NCBI GenBank assembly: GCA_902556405.1
Contig: CACDWF010000019.1
Coordinates: forward strand, 1 to 36,968
Direction of reading: 5' to 3'
DNA length: 36,968 nt
From: an uncultured Alphaproteobacteria bacterium
GTDB taxonomy: Bacteria > Pseudomonadota > Alphaproteobacteria > Rhodobacterales > Rhodobacteraceae
The position numbers and the translations under genes are program-made. A model generated the notes under the pieces. It did not search any database. It was given only the letters and a program-made list of their open reading frames with translations, and was not told where the DNA came from. Below are positions 1-8,571 of this stretch, piece after piece. Numbering within the stretch: position 1 is the first letter of the stretch; each line of letters starts with the position of its first letter.

Positions 1-1292
1 AAAAGGCTAGATCATCAACAATTTTCATAGGCCAAGGAAATAATGGTGAGGATGGTCTTTGTTTAGCAGCTCTTTTAAAAATAGAAAATATTAAAACCAA
101 TGTAGTTGACCTAAGCCATAAAAATCGCCCCAAAACTCATGCTTACAAATTCTGTCTTAATCTAGGAATTAATATTCACAAATTTAACGCTTACAAGATT
201 CCAAAAGCCGATTGGTATGTTGATGCCCTATTTGGTATAGGTCTAAATAGAAACCTTACAGGAGACTATCTAAGGGCTGTGAATTATCTGCAATGTACAA
301 AGTCAAAGAAAATATTATCTCTAGATATTCCGAGTGGCCTTCACGGTTCAAGAGGAAATATTTTTAATAAAACAGTTCAAGCAACATCCACCATCTCCTT
401 TCTAACCTTAAAGCCCGGACTATTTTTTGATGACTCTTCTGATTACGTAGGCGATCTTTATTTTAATGATTTAAGCATAAATAAAACTTTCTATAAACCA
501 GATATGACCTCTATTTCGAGAGAGAAAACTCATTTCCCTATTTTATCTCGCTCTGCTCACAAAGGCTCAAGAGGATCATTAATTTGTCTGGGCGGTTCTA
601 AATCAATGGAGGGTGCAGGAATATTGGCATGCATGTCTGCTTTACGATCCGGGGCAGGTAAAGTCTTTTGGGCTTCAGATACAGACAAACTGCAAAGGCC
701 CCCAGAACTGATTCAAATAGAACCATGTATTGAAGACATACAATCAGTTCTAGATAAAAATATGCGTATTGCAATTATAGGTCCAGGGCTAGGAAAGAGT
801 TTCGATAAGGAAATTGAATTCTTATGGAATACTGATCTCAATATTATTCTAGATGCCGACGGATTGGATTGGTTATCGAGAAAAAAGCCAAAAAAGAGAG
901 CAGCGGCGTGGGTTGGCACTCCTCATATTGGTGAGATGAAAAAGCTTTTAAAAGATGACTTCTCGGATAAATGGTCCAACATCATTAAGCTTAAGAAGTA
1001 TTACGGAGGCGAATGGATATTAAAAGGTCCAGGAACCCTTGTTTCAGAAGATAAGCAGCTATGGCTCAATTTATATTCAAATGGATGGTTAGGAACTGCT
1101 GGAATGGGTGATGTTTTGGCAGGTATTATTGCAGGCCTTTGGAGCTCGGGATCCAAAACACCCTTTAGAAGTGCTGTTTACTTACAAACTCAGTGCGCCA
1201 AACATTTTTTGTCTAAGGAAAGCGCCGGCCTGACAGCTGGAAAACTGTCTGAGCTTATTGGATTTAATATTGGTTTAATACATAAAGCCTAA
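1..1292 (+). CDS. nnr: Bifunctional NAD(P)H-hydrate epimerase / ADP-dependent dehydratase, 5'-truncated by window edge
   Basis: Repairs hydrated NADH and NADPH: the N-terminal (YjeF) domain epimerises R- and S-NAD(P)HX and the C-terminal domain dehydrates S-NAD(P)HX with ADP. The reading frame is open from base 3 to the TAA at 1290-1292, so the true start lies left of the window and the ATG at 279 is internal. Visible epimerase motifs are IGQGNNGEDG (about 30-56; the family usually has GNNGGDG), DALFGIGLNR (about 220) and LDIPSGL. The dehydratase domain follows, with HKGSRGSLICLGGS, IGPGLG, LDADGLDWL, GTPHIGEM and the ATP/ADP-loop region GTAGMGDVLAGIIAG. Only the first part of the epimerase domain is missing. 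The stop codon lies inside a perfect inverted repeat. Confidence 0.93.
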   Translation, partial: KARSSTIFIGQGNNGEDGLCLAALLKIENIKTNVVDLSHKNRPKTHAYKFCLNLGINIHKFNAYKIPKADWYVDALFGIGLNRNLTGDYLRAVNYLQCTKSKKILSLDIPSGLHGSRGNIFNKTVQATSTISFLTLKPGLFFDDSSDYVGDLYFNDLSINKTFYKPDMTSISREKTHFPILSRSAHKGSRGSLICLGGSKSMEGAGILACMSALRSGAGKVFWASDTDKLQRPPELIQIEPCIEDIQSVLDKNMRIAIIGPGLGKSFDKEIEFLWNTDLNIILDADGLDWLSRKKPKKRAAAWVGTPHIGEMKKLLKDDFSDKWSNIIKLKKYYGGEWILKGPGTLVSEDKQLWLNLYSNGWLGTAGMGDVLAGIIAGLWSSGSKTPFRSAVYLQTQCAKHFLSKESAGLTAGKLSELIGFNIGLIHKA

Positions 1293-1319
1293 CTTATCTT
1301 ATTAGAAACAAGTTAGGCT
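1286..1319. terminator. Perfect 10-bp inverted repeat between convergent genes (possible bidirectional terminator)
   Basis: AGCCTAACTT at 1286-1295 pairs perfectly with AAGTTAGGCT at 1310-1319 across a 14-base loop. The left arm contains the nnr stop codon, and the repeat sits between nnr and the convergent gene ending at 1326. The bases after it are CTGTATTTATT on the plus strand and TTATGTATT on the minus strand, so the T-tracts are weak. It is the best terminator-like structure in the window, but function is inferred. Confidence 0.5.
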
Positions 1320-1325
1320 CTGTAT

Positions 1326-1952
1326 TTATTGATCAGCCGGAACTGTCATCCATCCATTGTGCAGCTCGCCAACTTCAGCCGCCCGACTTACAAGCGATTG
1401 AAATTCTTCAGTCATCCCCATTTGATCGAATGCTTTTCCGGAAGCTTCAAGCGAAGTTGCGCCATAGGCAATAATCATACTACTCATGTTATCTCCTGTT
1501 ACTGGCATCAAAAGTACAGGATTTACATCGACTTTTTCACACATTCCCTTTACTTCTTCAAACATCTCCATAGCCATTGGCATCTTATCTTTTTTCATGA
1601 GGTACCACCTGAAGTTCATCACTCGATGTGTTGGCTTCATTTCTCCTGCTGCCACTCTTACCAGGTTCAATGGCATAACAATGTCACTTGCTGGGTTGTC
1701 ATCAAGTCTCATTTGTACCTTTGACCACATTTCACTTGAAAAAACTTTTTGAACATCTGCCATAGCTTCAGTGAAATTTGCCGCAAAAGTGGAAAACACT
1801 AAGCATCCTGCATTTTGGCCGAAAACAACTCTGGATACTCGAGCGGTTATTCCCATATCTCCGAATGCTTTGGTTACTTCCAACATATTATTTAGTTGTA
1901 ATTTTGCTTTTCCAAGATGTGGTCTTACAGTATTTGTTGCAATTACAGTCAT
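1326..1952 (-). CDS. Methionine-rich protein with two similar halves, function unknown (208 aa)
   Basis: I do not recognise a named family. The start is placed at the ATG at 1950-1952 because GGAGG lies six bases upstream; the longer frame to 2072 would run through that site into the divergent promoter region. The protein seems to be an internal duplication: residues about 14-97 and about 122-204 share a pattern of helix, strand, a Gly-rich turn (GQNAG / TGDNMSS), a second strand, then a helix and a hydrophobic strand ending in VMP or TVP. That pattern would suit a ferredoxin-like alpha/beta fold of the dimeric-barrel kind. About 21 of 208 residues are Met, most of them in the second half. 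No signal peptide or membrane segment is visible, so it should be cytoplasmic. It is divergent from the phosphatase gene at 2026. Confidence 0.75.
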   Translation of the reverse strand: MTVIATNTVRPHLGKAKLQLNNMLEVTKAFGDMGITARVSRVVFGQNAGCLVFSTFAANFTEAMADVQKVFSSEMWSKVQMRLDDNPASDIVMPLNLVRVAAGEMKPTHRVMNFRWYLMKKDKMPMAMEMFEEVKGMCEKVDVNPVLLMPVTGDNMSSMIIAYGATSLEASGKAFDQMGMTEEFQSLVSRAAEVGELHNGWMTVPADQ

Positions 1953-2025
1953 AATTCCTCCATAATGATTTTTGTTATTGTAAATTGTTTTCAGTTCAAA
2001 ATTAATACTTTTTTTTGTTGGTAAT

Positions 2026-2763
2026 ATGTCAAATGAGATCGGGATCAATAATCTAAGAGACCTAGGGGGCAAAAAAACATCTGAAAACAGAACTCTTAAA
2101 AAGGGTTTGTTTTTAAGATGTGCGGCTCCAACGGAGTGGAATGAGCAGGTTAAAACTCAAATGGCGGCACTTAATAAACCGTTAATCATAGATTTCAGAG
2201 GCGTTCAGGAAGAGAAAAATAACCCTTCTCAGATTCCAAAAGAATTTTTGAGCAAAAGAGTGCACCTACCAATTGAACCCAAAGTGACCGATTTGTTAAG
2301 AAAGTTGAATGAAGTTGATAGATCAAAAAAAACAGAAATAGATAAAATTTTTCAACAGGCATATCGAAAATATACAATTGAAAACATTGGGACTTTTGAA
2401 GAGTTTTTCAACATATTATTTGATAATCCAGATTCCACTATAATGTTTCACTGCACCGCTGGAAAGGATCGAACAGGCTTTGCCTCAGCTTTAATCTTAT
2501 CTCTTTTCGGTGTAGCAAATAAAACAATCATAGATGATTACTTGCTCTCAAACAAAACGTATAAACCGACCCAGAAAGTCAAAAACGAAGTTCAAACAAT
2601 TGGTATCAAACAACTTTTGAGGGTGGAAGAAGGCTGGTTAAATGCTGGACTGGATGAGTTTTCAGAAAGAGTTGGGAATATTAGAGATTTTTGTACTAAG
2701 ATAATAAATGGCGAAAATAGGCTTAGAGAATATCTAGACTATTGCCAAGATTTAGGAGATTAG
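2026..2763 (+). CDS. Tyrosine-phosphatase-like protein (HCX5R, Y_phosphatase3 type), 245 aa
   Basis: Cysteine-dependent phosphatase of the PTP-like class. The N-terminal NLRDLGGKKT and FLRCAAP are typical of the bacterial tyrosine/serine phosphatase family (Y_phosphatase3). The P-loop is FHCTAGKDRTG, with nucleophile Cys143 and Arg149, and IIDFRG occupies the position of the conserved Asp/Arg strand. No secretion signal is visible. It ends five bases before the KduD-like SDR and is probably co-transcribed with it, so the substrate could be a phosphorylated sugar or lipid instead of a phosphoprotein; that is inference. No strong Shine-Dalgarno precedes the ATG at 2026, but the frame is closed nearby. 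Confidence 0.82.
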   Translation: MSNEIGINNLRDLGGKKTSENRTLKKGLFLRCAAPTEWNEQVKTQMAALNKPLIIDFRGVQEEKNNPSQIPKEFLSKRVHLPIEPKVTDLLRKLNEVDRSKKTEIDKIFQQAYRKYTIENIGTFEEFFNILFDNPDSTIMFHCTAGKDRTGFASALILSLFGVANKTIIDDYLLSNKTYKPTQKVKNEVQTIGIKQLLRVEEGWLNAGLDEFSERVGNIRDFCTKIINGENRLREYLDYCQDLGD

Positions 2764-2768
2764 ATCTT

Positions 2769-3536
2769 ATGTCAATAATGGAAAAATTTAAGCTGAACGG
2801 GAAAATTGCTTTAGTGACAGGTTGTAGTAAAGGTATAGGTTTTGGAATTGCTAAAGGCCTAGCAGAAGCCGGAGCTGATATAATTGGGGTCAGTTCTACA
2901 TTAGATAAAGGCAGTGATATTGAAAAATATGTTGAGTCGATTGGTAAAAAGTTCCATTGCTTTAGATGTGATTTTTCTAAAAGACAAAATACTCATAATT
3001 TTTTAAGGGAACTTGGTGAAAATAATTTAGAGCCAAATATTCTAGTGAGCAATGCTGGTTCTTTGATTAGAACTGGGCTGAGTGAACATATTGATGAACA
3101 TTGGGATAGAATACTAGAAATCAATCTATCGTCTCAGTTTGTTCTTGCTAGGGAGCTTAGTTCAAAAATGATTGAAAGGGGCTGGGGTAAAATTATTTTT
3201 ACAGCATCAATTTTATCCCATCAGGGCGGTTTATTTGTTCCCAGTTACACGGCTTCTAAAGGTGGTATAGCGCAACTTACGAAAGCTCTTTCAAATGAAC
3301 TGGCAGACAAAGGAATAAATGTTAATTCCATTGCTCCAGGATACGTAGTCACTGATATAACCACTGCTCTGCGCCAAGATAAAAATAGGTCGGCTGACCT
3401 TATGGCAAGAATACCCATGAAAAGATGGGGTACCATCGACGATATGGCAGGGGCTGCTGTTTACTTAGCGTCTGATGCATCAAGCTATGTTAATGGGGAG
3501 TTATTAAACGTAGATGGTGGTTGGATGGGTAGGTAA
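2769..3536 (+). CDS. KduD-like short-chain dehydrogenase (gluconate/deoxygluconate dehydrogenase family), 255 aa
   Basis: Classical NAD(P)-dependent SDR. The start is the ATG at 2769, preceded by AGGAG at 2754-2758; the frame also opens at 2742 but that overlaps the upstream gene and lacks a ribosome site. Motifs: TGCSKGIG (17-24) for nucleotide binding, NAG (95-97), catalytic Asn119, Ser147, Tyr160 and Lys164 (PSYTASKGG), and a C-terminal SSYVNGELLNVDGGW. The stretches FVPSYTASKGG and RIPMKRWG resemble KduD (2-dehydro-3-deoxy-D-gluconate 5-dehydrogenase) and gluconate 5-dehydrogenase, pointing to sugar-acid metabolism. The exact substrate cannot be read from sequence. Its stop codon abuts the leuB stop on the other strand with no base between. 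Confidence 0.85.
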   Translation: MSIMEKFKLNGKIALVTGCSKGIGFGIAKGLAEAGADIIGVSSTLDKGSDIEKYVESIGKKFHCFRCDFSKRQNTHNFLRELGENNLEPNILVSNAGSLIRTGLSEHIDEHWDRILEINLSSQFVLARELSSKMIERGWGKIIFTASILSHQGGLFVPSYTASKGGIAQLTKALSNELADKGINVNSIAPGYVVTDITTALRQDKNRSADLMARIPMKRWGTIDDMAGAAVYLASDASSYVNGELLNVDGGWMGR

Positions 3537-4637
3537 CTACTGACCTGCTTCTAGCTCCTCCAGTATTTTGTCAGTCATTTCGCTGGTGGAACACAGCTGA
3601 CCTTGATCATCCATCATAAGATCAGGGGTTCTATAGCCTTTTGCGAGTACCTTTTCTATACATTGCTCAAGAAAATTTGCATTTTGCGTATCTGAAAATG
3701 AATACCTTAAAGCCATTGAAAAACTCAAAATACATGCTATTGGATTGGCTTTTGCCTGACCAGAAATATCTGGAGCTGACCCATGTACGGGCTCATACAT
3801 AGCTCGTGGCAACCCATTTTCTTTTTTATTTCCTAAGCTTGCAGAAGGAAGCATTCCCAAGCTACCTGTAAGCATCGCTGCGCAATCAGATAGTATATCT
3901 CCAAAAAGATTGTCCGTTACAATTACATCAAACTGTTTCGGATCTCTAACCAACTGCATCGCTCCATTATCAGCATACATATGGGAAAGCTCTACATCTT
4001 TATAATCAACATGAACCTCATTAACAACATCTCGCCAGAGAACACCGCTCTCCATTACATTGGCTTTTTCCATAGAGCATAATTTTTTATTTCTTTTTAA
4101 TGCGAGTTCAAAAGCACTGATTGCAACCCTGCGTATTTCAGATTCAGTGTATCTTTGCGTATTTATACCTACTCTCTCATTTGAACCATCAGTATGAATA
4201 CCGCGAGGTTCTCCAAAATAAATACCTGATGTAAGCTCTCTTACAATAACAATGTCCAGACCAGAGACTATTTCTTTCTTTAATGAAGAGAAAGAGGCTA
4301 ATGCGTCAAAACATTGAGCTGGACGAATGTTGGCAAATAGGTCCAGTTCTTTCCTAAGTTTCAAAAGCGCTCGTTCTGGTTTCAAATCGAAGCTAAGATT
4401 ATCGTAATCGGGGCCACCGACAGCTCCCAGTAAAACCGCATCCACTTCTAATGCTTTCTTTAAAGTCTCTTCTGTAAGTGGAGTGCCATGTTTATCGTAA
4501 GACGCTCCACCAACCAAACCCTCTTCAATATCTATTTTTAAATCGCGTTTATCCTGAAACCAAGAAATAACGCGCCTAACCTCAGTCATGACCTCTGGAC
4601 CAATCCCATCACCTGGAAGAATAAGCAAAGAAAACAT
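3537..4637 (-). CDS. leuB: 3-isopropylmalate dehydrogenase
   Basis: Third enzyme of leucine synthesis: NAD-dependent oxidation and decarboxylation of 3-isopropylmalate to 2-oxoisocaproate, in the cytoplasm, with Mg or Mn. Motifs: [10 protein letters not shown] at the N-terminus, the [15 protein letters not shown] segment, the catalytic Lys/Tyr region around [13 protein letters not shown], the metal-binding [16 protein letters not shown], and [19 protein letters not shown] for NAD specificity. I chose the ATG at 4637 (366 aa), which has AAGG eight bases upstream; an in-frame TTG sits one codon earlier. Length is normal. It is last in the leuC-leuD-leuB unit, 13 bases after leuD. Confidence 0.96.
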   Translation of the reverse strand: MFSLLILPGDGIGPEVMTEVRRVISWFQDKRDLKIDIEEGLVGGASYDKHGTPLTEETLKKALEVDAVLLGAVGGPDYDNLSFDLKPERALLKLRKELDLFANIRPAQCFDALASFSSLKKEIVSGLDIVIVRELTSGIYFGEPRGIHTDGSNERVGINTQRYTESEIRRVAISAFELALKRNKKLCSMEKANVMESGVLWRDVVNEVHVDYKDVELSHMYADNGAMQLVRDPKQFDVIVTDNLFGDILSDCAAMLTGSLGMLPSASLGNKKENGLPRAMYEPVHGSAPDISGQAKANPIACILSFSMALRYSFSDTQNANFLEQCIEKVLAKGYRTPDLMMDDQGQLCSTSEMTDKILEELEAGQ

Positions 4638-4650
4638 CAATTATACCTTT

Positions 4651-5256
4651 TTAAGCCCAGCTAAATTTATTAGAATATTCTTTTTCAAAGCCGCGTATTT
4701 TATCGGATTTCTGAAGTGTTAACCCGATATCGTCTAAGCCATTTAATAGGCAATACTTCTTAAATTCGTCAACTTCGAAATCTACTTGGTCTTCATTATT
4801 GCGAATAATCTTCTGGTTTTTGAGGTCAATTTTCATGTAGGATGTTCTTTCCACTTCGGCGTCCTTCATAAGGTTCTGATGGATCTCTTCAGATACAATT
4901 ATCGGTAGTATTCCATTCTTAAAGCAATTATTAAAAAATATGTCCGCGAAACTTATTGATATTATGCACTTAATCCCAAAATCTTTCAAAGCCCAAGGCG
5001 CATGTTCTCTAGAAGAGCCACAACCAAAATTTGCTCCTCCAACTATAATTGAGGCGTTTTTATAATGTTCTCTATTCAAGACGAAATCTTTTATTTCATT
5101 GCCATTTTGATCATATCGCATTTCAAAAAATAAGTTCTCTCCAAGGCCCGTTCTTTTAATAGTTTTGAGAAATTGCTTAGGTATCAACATATCAGTATCT
5201 ATATTTATTAAAGGCATTGGGGCTGCTATTCCATCTAGTGTATTAAACTTTTCCAT
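4651..5256 (-). CDS. leuD: 3-isopropylmalate dehydratase small subunit
   Basis: Small subunit of isopropylmalate isomerase, which with LeuC converts 2- to 3-isopropylmalate. The 201-residue length is typical. It shows [16 protein letters not shown] near the N-terminus and the conserved swivelling-domain loop [18 protein letters not shown], followed by [21 protein letters not shown]. It lies 13 bases downstream of leuC and 13 upstream of leuB, so the three are almost surely one operon. The Shine-Dalgarno is weak (AAGTGAAAG). Confidence 0.96.
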   Translation of the reverse strand: MEKFNTLDGIAAPMPLINIDTDMLIPKQFLKTIKRTGLGENLFFEMRYDQNGNEIKDFVLNREHYKNASIIVGGANFGCGSSREHAPWALKDFGIKCIISISFADIFFNNCFKNGILPIIVSEEIHQNLMKDAEVERTSYMKIDLKNQKIIRNNEDQVDFEVDEFKKYCLLNGLDDIGLTLQKSDKIRGFEKEYSNKFSWA

Positions 5257-5269
5257 TAGAAACTTTCAC

Positions 5270-6679
5270 TTAAATATCTCTTACATCAGTCAATCGGCCG
5301 GTGATTGCTGCTGCCGCGGCCATTGCTGGGCTCATTAAATGCGTGCGCCCTCCACGGCCTTGTCTTCCTTCAAAATTTCTATTAGACGTTGCCGCACACC
5401 TTTCTTCAGGTAACAACTGGTCAGGATTCATGGCCAAACACATTGAGCAGCCTGGCATCCTCCAATCAAATCCTGCCTCTTTCAGGGAACTTGCTATTCC
5501 TTCTTCTTCCGCCTGTTTTTTCACCAATCCAGAGCCAGGCACCACCATAGCTCTAATACCACTCTTAACTTTCTTCCCTTTAACGATTTTTTCTACCTCT
5601 CTAAGGTCCTCTATTCTGCCATTCGTGCAAGAGCCAATAAAAACAGCATCAACTTTTATGTCTTGCAATCTCTGACCCGGTCTTAAACCCATATATTCAA
5701 GAGATCTTTTAGCAGCTTCTACTTTGCTTCCCTGAAAATCATCGGGACTAGGTACAAAATCGTTAATAGGAAGGACATCCTCAGGACTAGTACCCCACGT
5801 GACAACCGGAGCGATGTCCTCCGCTTTTAAGAAAAACTCTTTATCAAACTTTGCGCCAGGATCTGAAAATAATGTTTTCCAAAACTCAACAGCTTTATCC
5901 CAATTTTCGCCTTTAGGTGAATGTGGTCTCCCTCTCACATATTCTATTGTCTTTTTGTCAGGCGCAATCAACCCTGCTCTAGCTCCACCCTCTATAGCCA
6001 TATTGCAAACGGTCATCCTTCCTTCCATAGAGAGGCTTTCAATAGCACTTCCACAATATTCTATTACATGACCGGTCCCACCAGCTGTACCTGTCTTTCC
6101 AATGATTGTTAATGTAATGTCCTTCGCTGTTACTCCATTTCCTAGCACACCAGCTACCTCTACTCTCATGTTTTTGGACTTCTGTTGAATTAGTGTTTGA
6201 GTTGCGAGAACATGCTCTACCTCCGACGTCCCAATACCGTGCGCTAATGCACCAAAAGCTCCATGCGTTGCTGTGTGGCTATCTCCACAAACAATGGTCA
6301 TACCAGGTAAAGTCCAACCTTGTTCAGGTCCGATAATGTGTACTATTCCTTGCCTAATATCATCAACAGGATAATAATGAATACCAAAGTCTCGAGCATT
6401 CTTATCTAGCGTCTCTAATTGAATACGGCCTTCTTCACTACCAAAATTAGTTAACCGATTTGATGTGGTGGCCACATTATGATCAGGGACCGCAATTGTT
6501 TTATTTGGAGCATGGACTTTTCTTCCAGATTCTCTCAACCCCTCAAAAGCCTGAGGGCTAGTAACTTCGTGTACCAAATGCCTATCGATATATATTAGCG
6601 AAGTATCGTTTTCAGAATGAATTAGATGGTCATCCCAAATCTTGTCATACAATGTTCTATTGTTTTTCATCACTTCCAT
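5270..6679 (-). CDS. leuC: 3-isopropylmalate dehydratase large subunit
   Basis: Aconitase-family large subunit carrying the [4Fe-4S] cluster; works with LeuD in leucine synthesis. Cluster ligands are visible in [14 protein letters not shown] and in [15 protein letters not shown]. Other conserved stretches are [33 protein letters not shown] and the C-terminal [17 protein letters not shown]. At 469 aa the protein is full length. Two starts are possible, ATG at 6679 and ATG at 6670 (fourth codon); neither has an ideal ribosome site and I give the longer. It is first in the leu unit; leuA is not in the window. A 162-bp divergent spacer separates it from the ialB-like gene. Confidence 0.96.
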   Translation of the reverse strand: MEVMKNNRTLYDKIWDDHLIHSENDTSLIYIDRHLVHEVTSPQAFEGLRESGRKVHAPNKTIAVPDHNVATTSNRLTNFGSEEGRIQLETLDKNARDFGIHYYPVDDIRQGIVHIIGPEQGWTLPGMTIVCGDSHTATHGAFGALAHGIGTSEVEHVLATQTLIQQKSKNMRVEVAGVLGNGVTAKDITLTIIGKTGTAGGTGHVIEYCGSAIESLSMEGRMTVCNMAIEGGARAGLIAPDKKTIEYVRGRPHSPKGENWDKAVEFWKTLFSDPGAKFDKEFFLKAEDIAPVVTWGTSPEDVLPINDFVPSPDDFQGSKVEAAKRSLEYMGLRPGQRLQDIKVDAVFIGSCTNGRIEDLREVEKIVKGKKVKSGIRAMVVPGSGLVKKQAEEEGIASSLKEAGFDWRMPGCSMCLAMNPDQLLPEERCAATSNRNFEGRQGRGGRTHLMSPAMAAAAAITGRLTDVRDI

Positions 6680-6732
6680 AACTAATTAAACTTTTTGTTA
6701 AAATCCAGCACTTTTTAGTATTTTTTTTTTAA

Positions 6733-6748
6733 AAAACTTTAAAGTTTT
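6733..6748. promoter_or_regulatory. 16-bp perfect palindrome in the leuC / ialB-like divergent spacer
   Basis: AAAACTTTAAAGTTTT reads the same on both strands and lies in the only shared regulatory space of the leu operon and the ialB-rlmN-ldt unit. It follows a run of at least ten T. It could be an operator for a dimeric regulator, but AT-rich palindromes arise easily in such DNA, so this is weak. I see no leucine-rich leader peptide or attenuator in the same spacer. Confidence 0.25.
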
Positions 6749-6841
6749 AATTACTTATTGTGAAAATTAAAAAAGTCTTTTCTAGTTCCATAATTACTTG
6801 TATTAGTATCCAAACCATTGATTTAGGGATAAAAGGCCACA

Positions 6842-7447
6842 ATGAAACCTAGTAAAGATTATGTTCCTATACTTTATTTAAATAAATTATTTTTTACGCT
6901 CCTTTTTTTCGTATTTTTAGGCTATTTGTTTCTAGTAGAAAGTTCTCTTGCTCAGGACAACCTGAGAAAAGCTGAAAAAAGTTTTAGGGATTGGAGCGTC
7001 TTCATATCGAAAGAAGAACCCAAAATGTGCTTTATCGCCTCCCAGTCTATCAAAGGTGAAGCATTTAGAAATAATCAAAAACTCTCATCGGTCAATAGAG
7101 AGAAAGGAACCTTGTACATTGTTAAAATCATAAATAAAGACGGCGAGTATGAAGGGACATTTTATGCTGGATATCCACTACAGGTAGGCTCAAAGGCAAT
7201 CCTTGAAATTGATAATAAAGAAAAAATTGTGTTTTTTGCACATCCTTCACCTACTGCCAAAGCAGAGAAAGATCATGCTTGGGCTCAAAAATTTGATCAG
7301 AAAAAATTAATTACTTACCTTAAAAAGGGTAGCAAGGCTGTAATGAGCGCTATATCGCATCGAAATACGGTAACAAAAGATACTTTTATGCTAACAGGTT
7401 TTTCCGATGCTTTGTCAGAATTAGAGAAACGGTGCAAATTAAATTGA
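6842..7447 (+). CDS. Invasion associated locus B (IalB) family secreted protein, 201 aa
   Basis: The N-terminus has a basic start, a long hydrophobic stretch (about residues 16-33) and a likely signal-peptidase site SSLA|QD near residue 37, so the mature protein should be periplasmic. The body has the IalB pattern: FRDWSVFISKEEPKMCFIAS near the start, a beta-rich centre (TLYIVKIINKDGEYEGTFYAGYPL) and a C-terminal TGFSDALSELEKRC with the usual late Cys that would pair with the early one. The IalB family was named for Bartonella invasion but is widespread in free-living alphaproteobacteria, and its molecular role here is unknown. Its 3' end overlaps the rlmN start by 16 bases, suggesting co-transcription. 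Confidence 0.85.
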   Translation: MKPSKDYVPILYLNKLFFTLLFFVFLGYLFLVESSLAQDNLRKAEKSFRDWSVFISKEEPKMCFIASQSIKGEAFRNNQKLSSVNREKGTLYIVKIINKDGEYEGTFYAGYPLQVGSKAILEIDNKEKIVFFAHPSPTAKAEKDHAWAQKFDQKKLITYLKKGSKAVMSAISHRNTVTKDTFMLTGFSDALSELEKRCKLN

Positions 7448-8571
7448 ACTCACTACCACTATCTCAAGAAAGAACTATTTTAGGGCTTAGCAAAGACGAA
7501 CTTCATTCTTTTGTGTTGGGTTTAGAAACCCATCATAAAAGAGCATCTATGAGAGTTAATCAAATATGGTCTTGGATTTACTGTCACGGAGTAAGTTCAT
7601 TTAGTGACATGACTAACATAGATAAGAATCTTCGGTCAAAACTGCAAAAATTTTTAAATATTTCACGACCAACTATTGAAAAAAAAGAAGTCAGCAATGA
7701 TGGAACTACGAAATATTTATTTTGTTTAGAGGACCAAACCAAAATAGAAACTGTATTTATTCCCGAAGAAAAAAGAAGCACTCTTTGTATTTCTTCGCAA
7801 GTTGGTTGTACATTAAATTGTTCTTTCTGTCATACCGGAACCCAAAAATTGGTGAGGAATCTGACAAGTCAGGAGATTGTAGGCCAAGTTATCGCTGTTT
7901 ATGATGATTTAGATTTATGGAAAAAAATGAAGAGTGAAGGTGGCCAATCTTCTCATTTTGAAATAATTACCAATATTGTTTTCATGGGAATGGGTGAGCC
8001 TCTATTAAATTATGAGGAAGTAAAAAAAGCGTGCGGTATTTTGATGGACAATAAAGGATTGGATTTTTCAAGAAGAAGGATCACTTTATCCACCGCAGGT
8101 ATTGTGCCCAAAATAAAGATTGCTCATGAAGAAATCGGATGCATGATCGCTGTAAGTCTTCACGCTACAGAAAATAAAACCAGGGATATTTTAGTCCCCA
8201 TAAACAAAAAGTGGAATTTGGAACAGTTGCTTGGTTCATTAAGAGATGATGTTAAGTTGCGTAATTCGGAACGAGTAACATTTGAGTATGTTATGCTAGA
8301 TGGAGTTAATGATACAAAAGAAGACGCACATAGGTTAGTCAGATTGCTACAAGGGCTCCCCTCTAAAATAAATTTAATACCATTCAATAATTGGACTGGA
8401 AGTCAATATAAACGTTCCTCATCAGATAGAATAAAAGCTTTTAGAGATATTATAATTAAATCAAGATTACCAAGTCCGATAAGAAGACCTCGTGGAGAGG
8501 ACATTATGGCGGCATGTGGTCAATTGAAGTCCAATTCTTTAAAGAAAAAACAAGTATATGAAGAAAATTAG
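7432..8571 (+). CDS. rlmN: Dual-specificity 23S rRNA A2503 / tRNA A37 C2-methyltransferase
   Basis: Radical-SAM enzyme that methylates C2 of A2503 in 23S rRNA and of A37 in some tRNAs. The cluster motif is CTLNCSFC (Cys126, Cys130, Cys133), and the two methyl-transfer cysteines are Cys119 (STLCISS) and Cys362 (MAACGQ). VFMGMGEPLLNYEEV, RRRITLSTAGIVPKI and AVSLHATEN are also family marks. The start is taken as GTG at 7432 (379 aa); a TTG at 7444 that overlaps the upstream TGA is an alternative. The 3' end overlaps the next gene by 14 bases. Confidence 0.96.
   Translation: MQIKLNSLPLSQERTILGLSKDELHSFVLGLETHHKRASMRVNQIWSWIYCHGVSSFSDMTNIDKNLRSKLQKFLNISRPTIEKKEVSNDGTTKYLFCLEDQTKIETVFIPEEKRSTLCISSQVGCTLNCSFCHTGTQKLVRNLTSQEIVGQVIAVYDDLDLWKKMKSEGGQSSHFEIITNIVFMGMGEPLLNYEEVKKACGILMDNKGLDFSRRRITLSTAGIVPKIKIAHEEIGCMIAVSLHATENKTRDILVPINKKWNLEQLLGSLRDDVKLRNSERVTFEYVMLDGVNDTKEDAHRLVRLLQGLPSKINLIPFNNWTGSQYKRSSSDRIKAFRDIIIKSRLPSPIRRPRGEDIMAACGQLKSNSLKKKQVYEEN

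Noticed and set aside
1953-2072. Extended N-terminus of the 208-residue Met-rich protein
   Set aside because: The extra 40 residues are basic and unstructured and overlap the divergent gene; a strong GGAGG precedes the ATG at 1952.
2444-2451. parS-like half sites TGTTTCAC (also at 16468-16475)
   Set aside because: Both lie inside coding sequence and lack the second half GTGAAACA; neither is a parS palindrome.
2742-2768. Upstream ATG for the KduD-like SDR
   Set aside because: No ribosome site; it overlaps the phosphatase gene, whereas AGGAG is well placed for the ATG at 2769.
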